DNA of 64,000 bases from Pseudomonas helmanticensis. Lineage in GTDB: Bacteria > Pseudomonadota > Gammaproteobacteria > Pseudomonadales > Pseudomonadaceae. This document shows, one piece after another, positions 47,640 through 56,095 of this stretch. Within the stretch, counting starts at the first letter, position 1. Every line of letters starts with the position of its first letter. The notes beneath the pieces were generated by a model. That model saw only the letters and a list, made by a program, of their open reading frames with translations, did no database searches and was not told the origin of the DNA. The translations under genes and the position numbers were made by a program. The stretch lies in contig NZ_FXUY01000001.1 of assembly GCF_900182985.1 (NCBI RefSeq), positions 3,286,001-3,350,000 of the forward strand. The letters run 5' to 3'.

Positions 47640-49235
47640 ATGAAAATGCTTCCCCTACGTGCGGCCATCGCGGCTGCGTTGCTGAGTGTCGCTGTTGGCG
47701 TCTCGGCCAAACCCTTGGTGGTCTGCACCGAAGCCAGTCCGGAAGGCTTCGATATGGTCCAGTACACGACTGCAGTCACTGCCGATGCGGTGGCCGAAAC
47801 CATCTTCAACCGCCTTGCGGACTTCAAGCCCGGTACTACTGAAGTGATCCCGGCACTCGCCGAGTCGTGGGACATCAGTGAAGACGGCCTGAACTACACG
47901 TTCCACCTGCGCAAAGGCGTCAAGTTTCACACCACCGAATATTTCAAGCCGACCCGCGACATGAACGCCGACGACGTGGTCTGGAGCTTCCAGCGTCAGC
48001 TGGACCCGAATCACCCGTGGCACAAACTGTCGAGCGTGGGCTTCCCGTACTTTGAAAGCATGGGCTTCAAGGAACTGCTCAAAAGCGTAGAAAAAGTCGA
48101 CGACAACACGGTCAAGTTCACCCTGACCCGCCGCGAAGCGCCGTTCCTGGCCGACATCGCGATGGCGTTCTCCTCGATCTACCCGGCCGAATACGCCGAC
48201 CAGTTGCTCAAGGCCAACAAGACCGGCGACCTCAACAACAAGCCTGTCGGCACCGGCCCGTTCATCTTCCAGCGTTATGCCAAAGACGCCCAGGTACGCT
48301 TCAAGGCCAACCCGGACTATTTCCGTGGCAAGCCGCCGGCTGACGCGTTGATCCTGGCCATCGCCACCGACAACAACGTGCGCCTGCAAAAGCTCAAGGC
48401 CAACGAGTGCCAGGTCGCGCTGTATCCGAAACCGGATGACATCCCGAGCATCAAGAAAGACAGCAACCTGAAAGTCGACGAACTGGACGCGATGACCGTG
48501 TCCTACATCGCCATGAACACCCAGCACAAATACATGAGTGACGTGCGCGTACGTAAGGCGATCGATATCGCCTTCGACAAGGAAGCCTACGTCAACGCCC
48601 TGTTCGGCAAAGGCAACGCTTCGGTCGCGGTCAACCCGTACCCGCCGACGCTGCTGGGCTACAACCACGACCTGAAGAACCCGCCACGTGACCTCGACAA
48701 GGCGCGCGCCCTGCTCAAGGAAGCCGGGGTTCCAGACGGCACCGTGTTTACCCTGTTCACCCGTAACGGCGGCGGTCCGACCAACCCGAACCCGATGCTC
48801 GGTGCGCAAATGATGCAGGCTGACCTGGCGAAAGTCGGGATCAAGATCGACATCCGCGTGATGGAATGGGGCGAGATGCTCAAACGCGCCAAGAACGGCG
48901 AGCACGACATGGTGTCTGCCGGATGGGCGGGCGACAACGGCGACCCGGATAACTTCCTGACGCCTATGCTCAGTTGTGAAGCGGCCAAGAACGGCGAAAA
49001 CTACGCACGCTGGTGCAACGAGAAATTCCAGACGCTGCTGGATGAAGCACGGGCTAAAGTAGATCCGGCCGAACGCGCCGCGCTCTACGAACAGGCTCAG
49101 GTACTGTTTAATCAGGATCAGCCATGGATCAGCATGGCTCACACCAGGATGTTCACTGCAATGCGCAACAACGTAGAGGGCTATCACATCAGCCCTCTCA
49201 CCACTAATAACTTCGCCACCACCCAGGTGAAGTAG
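47640..49235 (+). CDS. dppA4: Dipeptide ABC transporter substrate-binding protein (DppA paralogue 4)
   Basis: The most divergent binding protein (531 residues): signal peptide MKMLPLRAAIAAALLSVAVG..VSAK, then LVVCTEASPEGFDMVQY and GLNYTFHLRKGVKFHTTEYF. It carries WGEMLKRAKNGEHDM instead of WGEYIKR. AGAGGG lies before the ATG; the upstream ATG at 47586 overlaps the porin terminator. Immediately upstream of dppBCDF. Confidence 0.93.
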   Translation: MKMLPLRAAIAAALLSVAVGVSAKPLVVCTEASPEGFDMVQYTTAVTADAVAETIFNRLADFKPGTTEVIPALAESWDISEDGLNYTFHLRKGVKFHTTEYFKPTRDMNADDVVWSFQRQLDPNHPWHKLSSVGFPYFESMGFKELLKSVEKVDDNTVKFTLTRREAPFLADIAMAFSSIYPAEYADQLLKANKTGDLNNKPVGTGPFIFQRYAKDAQVRFKANPDYFRGKPPADALILAIATDNNVRLQKLKANECQVALYPKPDDIPSIKKDSNLKVDELDAMTVSYIAMNTQHKYMSDVRVRKAIDIAFDKEAYVNALFGKGNASVAVNPYPPTLLGYNHDLKNPPRDLDKARALLKEAGVPDGTVFTLFTRNGGGPTNPNPMLGAQMMQADLAKVGIKIDIRVMEWGEMLKRAKNGEHDMVSAGWAGDNGDPDNFLTPMLSCEAAKNGENYARWCNEKFQTLLDEARAKVDPAERAALYEQAQVLFNQDQPWISMAHTRMFTAMRNNVEGYHISPLTTNNFATTQVK

Positions 49236-49245
49236 ATAAGAAACT

Positions 49246-49275
49246 CCCGGCGTCCCTGACTCCAGAGACGCCGGG
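49246..49275 (+). terminator. Hairpin between dppA4 and dppB
   Basis: CCCGGCGTC and GACGCCGGG enclose CCTGACTCCAGA in the 73-bp gap. There is no T run. Such hairpins between a binding-protein gene and its permeases usually raise binding-protein mRNA relative to the rest. Confidence 0.65.
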
Positions 49276-49308
49276 CACGCCTAACCGGCTGATGAGGTAC
49301 CACACAAG

Positions 49309-50319
49309 ATGTTTAGTTTTATTGCCCGCCGACTGGGGTTGTTGATCCCCACGTTTTTCGGCATCACCTTGCTGACCTTCGCGTTGATTCGCATGATCCC
49401 TGGCGACCCCGTGGAAGTGATGATGGGCGAACGTCGGGTCGACCCCGAAATGCACGCTCAGGCAATGGAACGCCTAGGTCTGAACAAGCCGCTGTATGCC
49501 CAGTATCTGGACTACATCGGCAAACTGGCCCACGGCGATCTCGGCGAATCCCTGCGTACGCGTGAGAGCGTATGGACCGAGTTCACCTCCCTATTCCCGG
49601 CGACCCTGGAACTGTCCATGGCCGCCCTGCTGTTCGCCGGCATTCTCGGGCTTCTGGCCGGGGTGATTGCGGCACTCAAGCGAGGATCCCTGTTCGACCA
49701 CGGGGTGATGGGCATCTCCCTCGCGGGGTATTCGATGCCGATCTTCTGGTGGGGCCTGATCCTGATCATGTTCTTCTCGGTGAGCCTGGGCTGGACCCCG
49801 GTTTCCGGACGGATCGACCTGCTCTACGACATTGAGCCGCGCACCGGTTTCATGTTGATCGATACGTTGCTGGCCGATGACGTCGGTGCGTTCTTCGACG
49901 CCCTGCATCACCTGATCCTGCCGGCCATCGTGCTCGGCACCATCCCGCTGGCGGTAATCGCGCGGATGACCCGATCGTCGATGCTCGAAGTATTGCGCGA
50001 AGACTACATCCGTACCGCCAGGGCCAAAGGCCTGTCGCCGTCGCGCGTGGTGTTCGTTCACGGTCTGCGTAACGCACTGATTCCGGTGCTCACCGTGGTC
50101 GGTCTGCAAGTCGGCACTTTGCTCGCCGGTGCGGTTCTGACCGAAACCATTTTCTCCTGGCCCGGCATCGGTAAATGGCTGATCGAAGCCATCGGCGCCC
50201 GGGACTATCCGGTTGTGCAAAACGGCATCCTGTTAATCGCCTGCCTGGTGATTCTGGTCAACTTCGTAGTGGACATCCTCTACGGCTTTGCCAACCCACG
50301 CATCCGTCATCAGCGCTGA
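49309..50319 (+). CDS. dppB: Dipeptide ABC transporter permease DppB
   Basis: Inner-membrane permease of 336 residues with six helices and the long periplasmic loop typical of DppB/OppB. N-terminal MFSFIARRLGLLIPTFFGITLLTFALIRMIPGDPV is diagnostic; the EAA loop contains DYIRTARAKGLSPSRVVFVHGLRNALIPV. First permease of the dppBCDF operon. Confidence 0.95.
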   Translation: MFSFIARRLGLLIPTFFGITLLTFALIRMIPGDPVEVMMGERRVDPEMHAQAMERLGLNKPLYAQYLDYIGKLAHGDLGESLRTRESVWTEFTSLFPATLELSMAALLFAGILGLLAGVIAALKRGSLFDHGVMGISLAGYSMPIFWWGLILIMFFSVSLGWTPVSGRIDLLYDIEPRTGFMLIDTLLADDVGAFFDALHHLILPAIVLGTIPLAVIARMTRSSMLEVLREDYIRTARAKGLSPSRVVFVHGLRNALIPVLTVVGLQVGTLLAGAVLTETIFSWPGIGKWLIEAIGARDYPVVQNGILLIACLVILVNFVVDILYGFANPRIRHQR

Positions 50320-50330
50320 GGTCCAATTCA

Positions 50331-51257
50331 ATGAGCACTCCAACTTCCTCAGTAGCGACTTCCGCCTCCAACGCGGATCAAAGCCTGCTGTATCCGTCGC
50401 CGTACAAAGAGTTCTGGCAAGCCTTCTCGAAGAACAAGGGCGCGGTTGCCGGCCTGCTGTTCATGTTGCTGGTGATTTTCTGCGCGCTGTTCGCGCCATG
50501 GGTCGCCCCGCACAACCCGAGCGAGCAATACCGCGACTTCCTGCTGACGCCACCGGCGTGGCTTGAAGGCGGGCAGATGCAGTTCCTGCTCGGTACCGAT
50601 GAATTGGGTCGTGACTTGCTGTCGCGCCTGATCCAGGGTTCGCGCCTGTCGCTGCTGATCGGCTTGTCGTCGGTAGTGATGTCGCTGATTCCGGGGATCC
50701 TTCTGGGTCTGTTCGCCGGCTTCTTCCCGAAGATGATCGGCCCGACCATCATGCGGCTGATGGACATCATGCTGGCCCTGCCGTCGCTGCTGCTGGCGGT
50801 GGCGATTGTCGCCATCCTCGGCCCTGGACTGATCAACACCGTGATCGCCATTGCCGTGGTGTCCTTGCCGTCCTACGTGCGTCTGACCCGTGCCGCCGTG
50901 ATGGGGGAACTGAACCGCGACTACGTAACCGCCGCGCGCCTGGCCGGTGCCGGTCTGCCGCGCCTGATGTTCATCACCGTGCTGCCCAACTGCATGGCGC
51001 CGCTGATCGTGCAGGCAACCCTGAGTTTCTCCTCGGCGATTCTCGATGCTGCCGCACTGGGCTTCCTCGGCCTTGGCGTACAACCGCCAACCCCTGAGTG
51101 GGGCACCATGCTGGCCTCGGCCCGCGACTACATCGAACGTGCCTGGTGGGTAGTCAGTCTGCCTGGTTTGACCATTTTGCTCAGCGTGCTGGCAATCAAC
51201 TTGATGGGCGACGGTCTGCGCGATGCGCTGGACCCGAAACTCAAGAACGCCGCCTGA
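50331..51257 (+). CDS. dppC: Dipeptide ABC transporter permease DppC
   Basis: Inner-membrane permease of 308 residues. An N-terminal cytoplasmic region ([21 protein letters not shown]) precedes the first helix, then [27 protein letters not shown] and the EAA loop [24 protein letters not shown]. The start is 11 bp after dppB; a longer overlapping frame (50175) has no family support. Confidence 0.95.
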   Translation: MSTPTSSVATSASNADQSLLYPSPYKEFWQAFSKNKGAVAGLLFMLLVIFCALFAPWVAPHNPSEQYRDFLLTPPAWLEGGQMQFLLGTDELGRDLLSRLIQGSRLSLLIGLSSVVMSLIPGILLGLFAGFFPKMIGPTIMRLMDIMLALPSLLLAVAIVAILGPGLINTVIAIAVVSLPSYVRLTRAAVMGELNRDYVTAARLAGAGLPRLMFITVLPNCMAPLIVQATLSFSSAILDAAALGFLGLGVQPPTPEWGTMLASARDYIERAWWVVSLPGLTILLSVLAINLMGDGLRDALDPKLKNAA

Positions 51258-51267
51258 GGAGATTCCC

Positions 51268-52236
51268 ATGTCACTGCTAGAAATCAAGAATCTCAACGTT
51301 CGCTTCGGCGACAAGACCGCGACCCCGGTGGTCGACGGCCTCGATCTGAAAGTCGACAAAGGCGAAGTGCTGGCCATCGTTGGCGAATCGGGCTCGGGCA
51401 AATCCGTGACCATGATGGCCCTGATGGGCCTGATCGAGCATCCGGGCATCGTCACCGCCGACTCACTCAACTTTGACGGCAAAGACATGCTCAAGCTGAG
51501 CAACCGTCAGCGTCGGCAAATCGTCGGCAAAGATCTGTCGATGGTCTTCCAGGATCCGATGACCGCGCTGAACCCGAGCTACACCGTCGGTTTCCAGATC
51601 GAAGAAGTGCTGCGCCTGCACCTGAAAATGTCCGGCAAGCAAGCGCGCAAACGTGCGATCGAGCTGCTGGAAAAAGTCGAAATTCCCGGCGCCGCCAGCC
51701 GTATGGACGCCTACCCGCATCAACTCTCCGGCGGTATGAGCCAGCGCGTTGCGATCGCCATGGCGATTGCCGGCGAGCCGAAACTGCTGATCGCCGACGA
51801 ACCGACCACGGCGCTCGACGTGACGATTCAGGCACAGATCATGGATCTGCTGCTGGCGTTGCAGAAAGAACAGAACATGGGCCTGGTGCTGATCACTCAC
51901 GACCTCGCAGTCGTGGCGGAAACCGCCCAGCGCGTCTGCGTGATGTACGCGGGCCAGGCCGTTGAAGTCGGTCAGGTGCCGCAACTGTTCGACATCCCGG
52001 CGCATCCGTACAGCGAAGCGCTGCTCAAGGCGATTCCCGAGCACAGCCTCGGCGCCTCACGCCTGTCGACGTTGCCGGGCATCGTCCCGGGCCGTTACGA
52101 CCGTCCGCAGGGTTGCCTGCTGTCGCCGCGCTGCCCGTACGTGCAGGACAGCTGCCGCGCCCAGCGTCCAGGCCTTGATCCGAAAGCCCACAGCCTCGCC
52201 CGCTGCTTCTACCCGATGAACCAGGAGGTGGCGTAA
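51268..52236 (+). CDS. dppD: Dipeptide ABC transporter ATPase DppD
   Basis: ATP-binding subunit of 322 residues: Walker [17 protein letters not shown], signature [16 protein letters not shown], Walker [14 protein letters not shown], plus the C-terminal oligopeptide/dipeptide domain with a Cys-containing cluster ([15 protein letters not shown]) that may hold an iron-sulfur cluster. GAGGAG lies before the ATG. Its stop overlaps the dppF start. Confidence 0.96.
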   Translation: MSLLEIKNLNVRFGDKTATPVVDGLDLKVDKGEVLAIVGESGSGKSVTMMALMGLIEHPGIVTADSLNFDGKDMLKLSNRQRRQIVGKDLSMVFQDPMTALNPSYTVGFQIEEVLRLHLKMSGKQARKRAIELLEKVEIPGAASRMDAYPHQLSGGMSQRVAIAMAIAGEPKLLIADEPTTALDVTIQAQIMDLLLALQKEQNMGLVLITHDLAVVAETAQRVCVMYAGQAVEVGQVPQLFDIPAHPYSEALLKAIPEHSLGASRLSTLPGIVPGRYDRPQGCLLSPRCPYVQDSCRAQRPGLDPKAHSLARCFYPMNQEVA

Positions 52237-53216
52237 TGGCCGTCGTACTTACCGCCCGCGACCTCACCCGTCACTACGAAGTCTCCCGTGGCCTGTTCAA
52301 GGGCCATGCGACCGTGCGCGCCCTCAACGGTGTGTCGTTCGAACTGGAAGCCGGCAAGACCCTCGCGGTTGTTGGCGAATCGGGTTGCGGCAAATCCACT
52401 CTGGCCCGTGCGTTGACGCTGATTGAAGAGCCTTCTTCCGGTTCGCTGAAAATCGCTGGCCAGGAAGTGACTGGCGCTGACAAGTCCCAGCGCAAGCAAT
52501 TGCGCAAAGACGTGCAGATGGTTTTTCAAAGCCCGTACGCCTCATTGAACCCACGGCAGAAAGTCGGTGACCAGCTCGGCGAACCTTTGCTGATCAACAC
52601 CAACCTTTCCGCTGCCGAACGTCGCGAGAAAGTCCAGGCGATGATGAAGCAGGTCGGCTTGCGCCCTGAACACTACCAGCGTTATCCGCACATGTTCTCC
52701 GGCGGTCAGCGCCAGCGTATCGCCCTGGCCCGGGCGATGATGTTGCAACCGAAGGTGCTGGTGGCGGACGAACCGACCTCGGCGCTCGACGTGTCGATTC
52801 AGGCGCAGGTGTTGAACCTGTTCATGGATCTGCAGCAGGAGTTCAACACCGCTTACGTGTTCATTTCGCACAACCTTGCGGTGGTGCAACACGTGGCCGA
52901 TGACGTGATGGTGATGTACCTCGGTCGCCCGGTGGAAATGGGGCCGAAGAACGATATCTACGAGCGTCCGCTGCACCCGTACACCCAGGCGCTGTTGTCG
53001 GCGACCCCGACCATTCACCCGGACCCGAACAAGCCGAAAATCAAGATTGTCGGCGAACTGCCTAACCCGCTGAACCCGCCATCGGGCTGTGCTTTCCACA
53101 AGCGCTGCCCGTATGCGACCGAGCGTTGCAGCACGGAAGAGCCGGCCTTGCGCCTGCTTGACCGTCGCCAGGTGGCTTGCCACTACGCCGAGCAGTTCCT
53201 CGACGGCGCCGCGTAA
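52236..53216 (+). CDS. dppF: Dipeptide ABC transporter ATPase DppF
   Basis: Second ATPase of 326 residues: Walker A GESGCGKSTLARALTL, signature FSGGQRQRIALARAMM, Walker B VLVADEPTSALDVSI and the C-terminal GCAFHKRCPYATERC region. The ATG overlaps the dppD stop (TAATG). Last gene of the dipeptide operon. Confidence 0.96.
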   Translation: MAVVLTARDLTRHYEVSRGLFKGHATVRALNGVSFELEAGKTLAVVGESGCGKSTLARALTLIEEPSSGSLKIAGQEVTGADKSQRKQLRKDVQMVFQSPYASLNPRQKVGDQLGEPLLINTNLSAAERREKVQAMMKQVGLRPEHYQRYPHMFSGGQRQRIALARAMMLQPKVLVADEPTSALDVSIQAQVLNLFMDLQQEFNTAYVFISHNLAVVQHVADDVMVMYLGRPVEMGPKNDIYERPLHPYTQALLSATPTIHPDPNKPKIKIVGELPNPLNPPSGCAFHKRCPYATERCSTEEPALRLLDRRQVACHYAEQFLDGAA

Positions 53217-53221
53217 GCTAC

Positions 53222-53346
53222 AAAACCTGTAGCAGCTGTCGAGTAGCTATAAAACCTGTAGGAGCTGTCGAGTGCAACGAGGCTGCGATCTTTTGATTTT
53301 CAGAATCAAGAGCAAAAGATCGCAGCGTGCCACAGCTCCTACAGGG
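53222..53346. repeat. Rearranged REPIN after dppF
   Basis: A 30-bp unit AAAACCTGTAG(C/G)AGCTGTCGAGT is tandemly duplicated (53222 and 53252); the second copy continues into GCTGCGATCTTTTGATTTTC and an inverted arm GATCGCAGCGTGCCACAGCTCC. It is a degenerate REP pair with a duplicated left edge. Confidence 0.82.
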
Positions 53347-53378
53347 ATCGTGTTTATCCGCAAATGACGTGTTAACCC

Positions 53379-53430
53379 AACCCCTTCCACTTCGATTGCG
53401 CATCAGTCGAGGCAGAAGGGGTTTTCTTTT
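53379..53430. terminator. Bidirectional terminator between dppF and the 53471 gene
   Basis: AACCCCTTC and GAAGGGGTT enclose a 27-base loop; on the plus strand TTCTTTT follows. It probably ends both the dpp transcript and the convergent 53471 gene. A near copy with the same stem and following TTTGCCTGC lies at 54103-54150. Confidence 0.78.
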
Positions 53431-53470
53431 GCCTGCAAATTACGAAACTGCTGCAGACCGCCGCGGTATT

Positions 53471-53875
53471 TCATGACAATTGGTTGATGCCTTGAAAAGC
53501 CCGGTCACCACTCAAAATCTTCAATACGTCGTTATTGTCTGAAGCTGTAAAATTGAAACTGAAAAGGATAGTTTTTTCTTTCAGGTCAAAAGTCGTGAGT
53601 TTGACGCTCCCACTCTTTACCTTAAATTGTCCGTGCTGGTTTTTGTAATAGGCGCTGTTTTGATTTGACCCATCAACTTTATAATCGACGCCCTGCTCAA
53701 TTGCATGCTCCTCTGCGATATGTATTTTCAACTCCAGACCTTCATCCCCCCAACTTTGAAGAACAAGAGATCTCGGACTATGCATATCACAACGCACTAT
53801 TTCAAAAACAAACCTTTTGTCCCCGCTCACTTCGACTTTGACCTTACCCGTCGTAACATTCTGTTGAGCAGTCAT
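53471..53875 (-). CDS. Small hypothetical protein with palindrome-associated promoter
   Basis: A 134-residue protein without signal peptide, predicted to be beta-rich (VKVEVSGDKRFVFEIVRCDM, GLELKIHIAEEHAIEQGVDYKV, GQFKVKSGSVKLTTFDLKEKTILFSFNF). Not recognised as a known family. AGGA lies seven bases before the ATG; an upstream ATG (53947) reads through the palindrome and was rejected. AT content is much higher than in neighbours, suggesting horizontal transfer or an accessory function. A CTGTCA..TGACAG palindrome lies 65 bp upstream, as for the gene at 35836. Confidence 0.75.
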   Translation of the reverse strand: MTAQQNVTTGKVKVEVSGDKRFVFEIVRCDMHSPRSLVLQSWGDEGLELKIHIAEEHAIEQGVDYKVDGSNQNSAYYKNQHGQFKVKSGSVKLTTFDLKEKTILFSFNFTASDNNDVLKILSGDRAFQGINQLS

Positions 53876-53939
53876 GGCTAGTTCCTCTCGGTTTAATTTA
53901 AAAGCCATAAAATTAAACCATCGCCAAGACGAGCCGGCC

Positions 53940-53956
53940 ACTGTCACTTCTGACAG
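53940..53956. promoter_or_regulatory. Palindromic motif upstream of the 53471 gene
   Basis: CTGTCACTTCTGACAG, a perfect six-base inverted repeat around CTTC, with GCCA on its left flank as at 35731-35751. It lies 65 bp before the start of the minus-strand gene. The region between it and the gene is AT-rich (GGTTTAATTTAAAAGCC), as expected for a promoter. Confidence 0.6.
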
Positions 53957-54102
53957 GTACCACCGATCAAATTGAACTGAATATATTAATTAGCCTTATA
54001 AAAAAGCATATGAACCAGAAACAAGCCTTACGATAAAATCAGCAGATATCAAGGTACCGGTAAAACCTGGCCTCTGCGTTTGATTCCACATCCACAAATA
54101 AC

Positions 54103-54150
54103 AACCCCTTCCACTGTTAGTGAATCAATCGCAGCAGAAGGGGTTTCTTT
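54103..54150. terminator. Terminator of the 54161 gene
   Basis: The same AACCCCTTC/GAAGGGGTT stem as at 53379-53430, with a different loop and the same TCTTTTGCCTGC following. It lies just below the stop codon of the minus-strand gene. Confidence 0.75.
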
Positions 54151-54160
54151 TGCCTGCGAT

Positions 54161-54421
54161 TTACGTCTGGCTATCGCCGTCGTCATCGTCAGTGTCCGGC
54201 TCGTCCGTGGTCGAATCATCATCGTCCTTGCTGCCGCCCTGAACCTGATCGCCCGGTTCGGACTCGGACTTGGCCAGCACGATCACGCCGCCGTGACCAT
54301 GTGGCGCATTAAAACCCTGCGCTGGACCGGCAGTACTCGCCCAGGCTGCAGACGTACCGAGTGACAGCATCACCAAAACCTTCAGCAACAGCACAATGCG
54401 TTGAAAAATGTTCATAGCCAT
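54161..54421 (-). CDS. Small secreted acidic protein
   Basis: An 86-residue protein: signal peptide (MAMNIFQRIVLLLKVLVMLSLGTSAAWAS, cleavage near residue 30), a Gly/His segment (GFNAPHGHGGVIVLAKSE) and a strongly acidic, low-complexity tail (DDDDSTTDEPDTDDDD). The tail could bind cations, but nothing identifies a function. AAGGA lies six bases before the selected ATG; other in-frame ATGs lie six bases on either side. Shares its terminator type with the neighbouring small gene. Confidence 0.68.
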   Translation of the reverse strand: MAMNIFQRIVLLLKVLVMLSLGTSAAWASTAGPAQGFNAPHGHGGVIVLAKSESEPGDQVQGGSKDDDDSTTDEPDTDDDDGDSQT

Positions 54422-54572
54422 TTCCATCCTTTCGTGATTGAAGCCTGGAGTGCCGATCCGGCGCTGAATGAAATCTAGTTCCGATCAGCCGGGTTCACCA
54501 GATAGGACGCTAATGAGCGCGGGTAAATGCCCCGGTCTGGCAGATCACTTGTGAATAACCGCTATAACCGAA

Positions 54573-55808
54573 TCAGCTAAGTGAAGGCCTTCCTTTGCGG
54601 GTATCGAGCGCCTTGGCTTGGATAGATGAACGGGTCGCCAGGTAGATCAGCGGCAACGTCATCAGCGCCAGCGTCGCACTGGCAAACCACACGCTGTGCC
54701 CGCCGAAGCGCCCATACAGCTGACCACTCAGCACCGGCGACAAGAGTGCGCTCGCGCTCCAGCTCATGAAGAACAGGCCAAAATATTGGCCGCTTTTACC
54801 GCCCTGCGCATGCTGCATGACCAGCACATTCATCGGCGGCATGAAAAAAGCTTCACCCAGTGTCCAGATCACCGTCGACAGACAGACGTAAAGCAAACCT
54901 GAGCCAAACGGCAGCATTGCCAAGCCGATCGCCAGCAGCACACAACCGGCCAGCAGTTGCCGCCGTGCGCCCCAACGCTCGCCCCAGTGCGTCAGTGGAA
55001 TTTGCAGCGCCACCACCAGCATCGCATTGAGCCCGAACTGCCAACCGATGGCTTCGGTGCTCAGGTGATAGTAGTCGCGCAGGTAGTTGCCCAGCGTGCT
55101 GTAGACGGTGTCGAAAGCCATCCCGAGCAACACCGCCGCCGCCAGTAGCCAGAGAAACGCAGTGTCACGTAACGGCGCTCCAGTGCCAGTGCCCGCCTCG
55201 GCTACCTCGTCAGATTTCAGCACCGGCCGGCGCCAGGTGGTGCGCACAAACCAGAGCAACGCCAGCAGCGTCATCGCCGCACTGGCAAAAAACACCCAGC
55301 GAAAATCCGTCTGCGCCAACACCCCGCCGGCAATACCGGCGGCAGCCATGCCGAGGTTGCGCGCCACCCGGCTCAGAGCCTGGGCGCGGGGGCGCTGCGC
55401 AGGCTCGCAATACTCCATGATCAAGCGCTGGTGCAACGTACGAATCGCGCCATCGACGGTGCCGCTGAGCAACAGCAACCCGGCCAAGAGCGGCACCTGC
55501 GTCACCAGCCCGAGGAGGATCAGCACCCACATCGAAACGAAAAACAACGCCGCCGTCAGCCGCGCGGTGCGCACATGATCACTGAGCCAGCCACCGAGCA
55601 TCGAGCCGATCAGCAAACCGCCGCCATACGTCGCCAGCAACCAGCCAACCGTCTCGATCGCCAGCCCCAGCTCCTGACGCAGATACAACGCCATGAACAG
55701 CTTGACCATGCTGCTCAGGCGATTGATGAACAGCAACGCGGCGAGCACCCAGGCCATCAGGCTGAAATAGCCGTCGAGACGTAGCAGGTGAATCAATCGA
55801 CCCGTCAT
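54573..55808 (-). CDS. MFS transporter (MdtH-like drug-efflux type)
   Basis: Inner-membrane transporter of 411 residues with 12 hydrophobic helices. MFS motif A appears as LIGSMLGGWLSDHVRTARL between helices 2 and 3; the helices and charge pattern resemble DHA1 drug exporters such as MdtH. Substrate unknown. The start MTGRLIHLLRLDGYF follows AGAGG at eight bases; a longer frame from 55862 lacks support. It is an isolated gene. Confidence 0.86.
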   Translation of the reverse strand: MTGRLIHLLRLDGYFSLMAWVLAALLFINRLSSMVKLFMALYLRQELGLAIETVGWLLATYGGGLLIGSMLGGWLSDHVRTARLTAALFFVSMWVLILLGLVTQVPLLAGLLLLSGTVDGAIRTLHQRLIMEYCEPAQRPRAQALSRVARNLGMAAAGIAGGVLAQTDFRWVFFASAAMTLLALLWFVRTTWRRPVLKSDEVAEAGTGTGAPLRDTAFLWLLAAAVLLGMAFDTVYSTLGNYLRDYYHLSTEAIGWQFGLNAMLVVALQIPLTHWGERWGARRQLLAGCVLLAIGLAMLPFGSGLLYVCLSTVIWTLGEAFFMPPMNVLVMQHAQGGKSGQYFGLFFMSWSASALLSPVLSGQLYGRFGGHSVWFASATLALMTLPLIYLATRSSIQAKALDTRKGRPSLS

Positions 55809-55921
55809 TCCGTTGACCTCTGAAAGCGGCTGGCGTGGAACCGGAACACTAACGGTCAACACTGCCGTTGTCGCGCATCAAAATGCCTGACACCAGAAAA
55901 ACAGAGCCGCCCTACCCCCCC

Positions 55922-56009
55922 GTGTAGGAGCTCCCGCAGGCTGCGATCTGTTGATCTTGTTTTTAAAAACCAACGTCAAAAGATCGCAGCCTTCGGCAGC
56001 TCCTACAGG
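55922..56009. repeat. REPIN (type A)
   Basis: GTAGGAGCTCCCGCAGGCTGC.. inverted with ..GCAGCCTTCGGCAGCTCCTAC, around CTTGTTTTTAAAAACCAACG. It lies between the MFS promoter and the prfC 3' end. Confidence 0.88.
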
Positions 56010-56042
56010 GAGTATTTTTGCAGCGGGTTATTGGCAGGCAAT

Positions 56043-56077
56043 AAAAAACCCTCGAGGCTTTCGCTTCGAGGGTTTTG
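56043..56077 (-). terminator. Terminator of prfC
   Basis: AAAACCCTCGA and TCGAGGGTTTT form an 11-base-pair stem (centre GGCTTTCGCT, a stable TTCG-type loop), just below the prfC stop codon on the minus strand. Confidence 0.82.
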
Positions 56078-56095
56078 GGTACAGCGGTTCAGCGC

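Noticed and set aside
54080..54364. 94-residue plus-strand frame over the secreted acidic protein gene
   Set aside because: It is antisense to the gene at 54161-54421, crosses the terminator, and lacks a ribosome-binding site.
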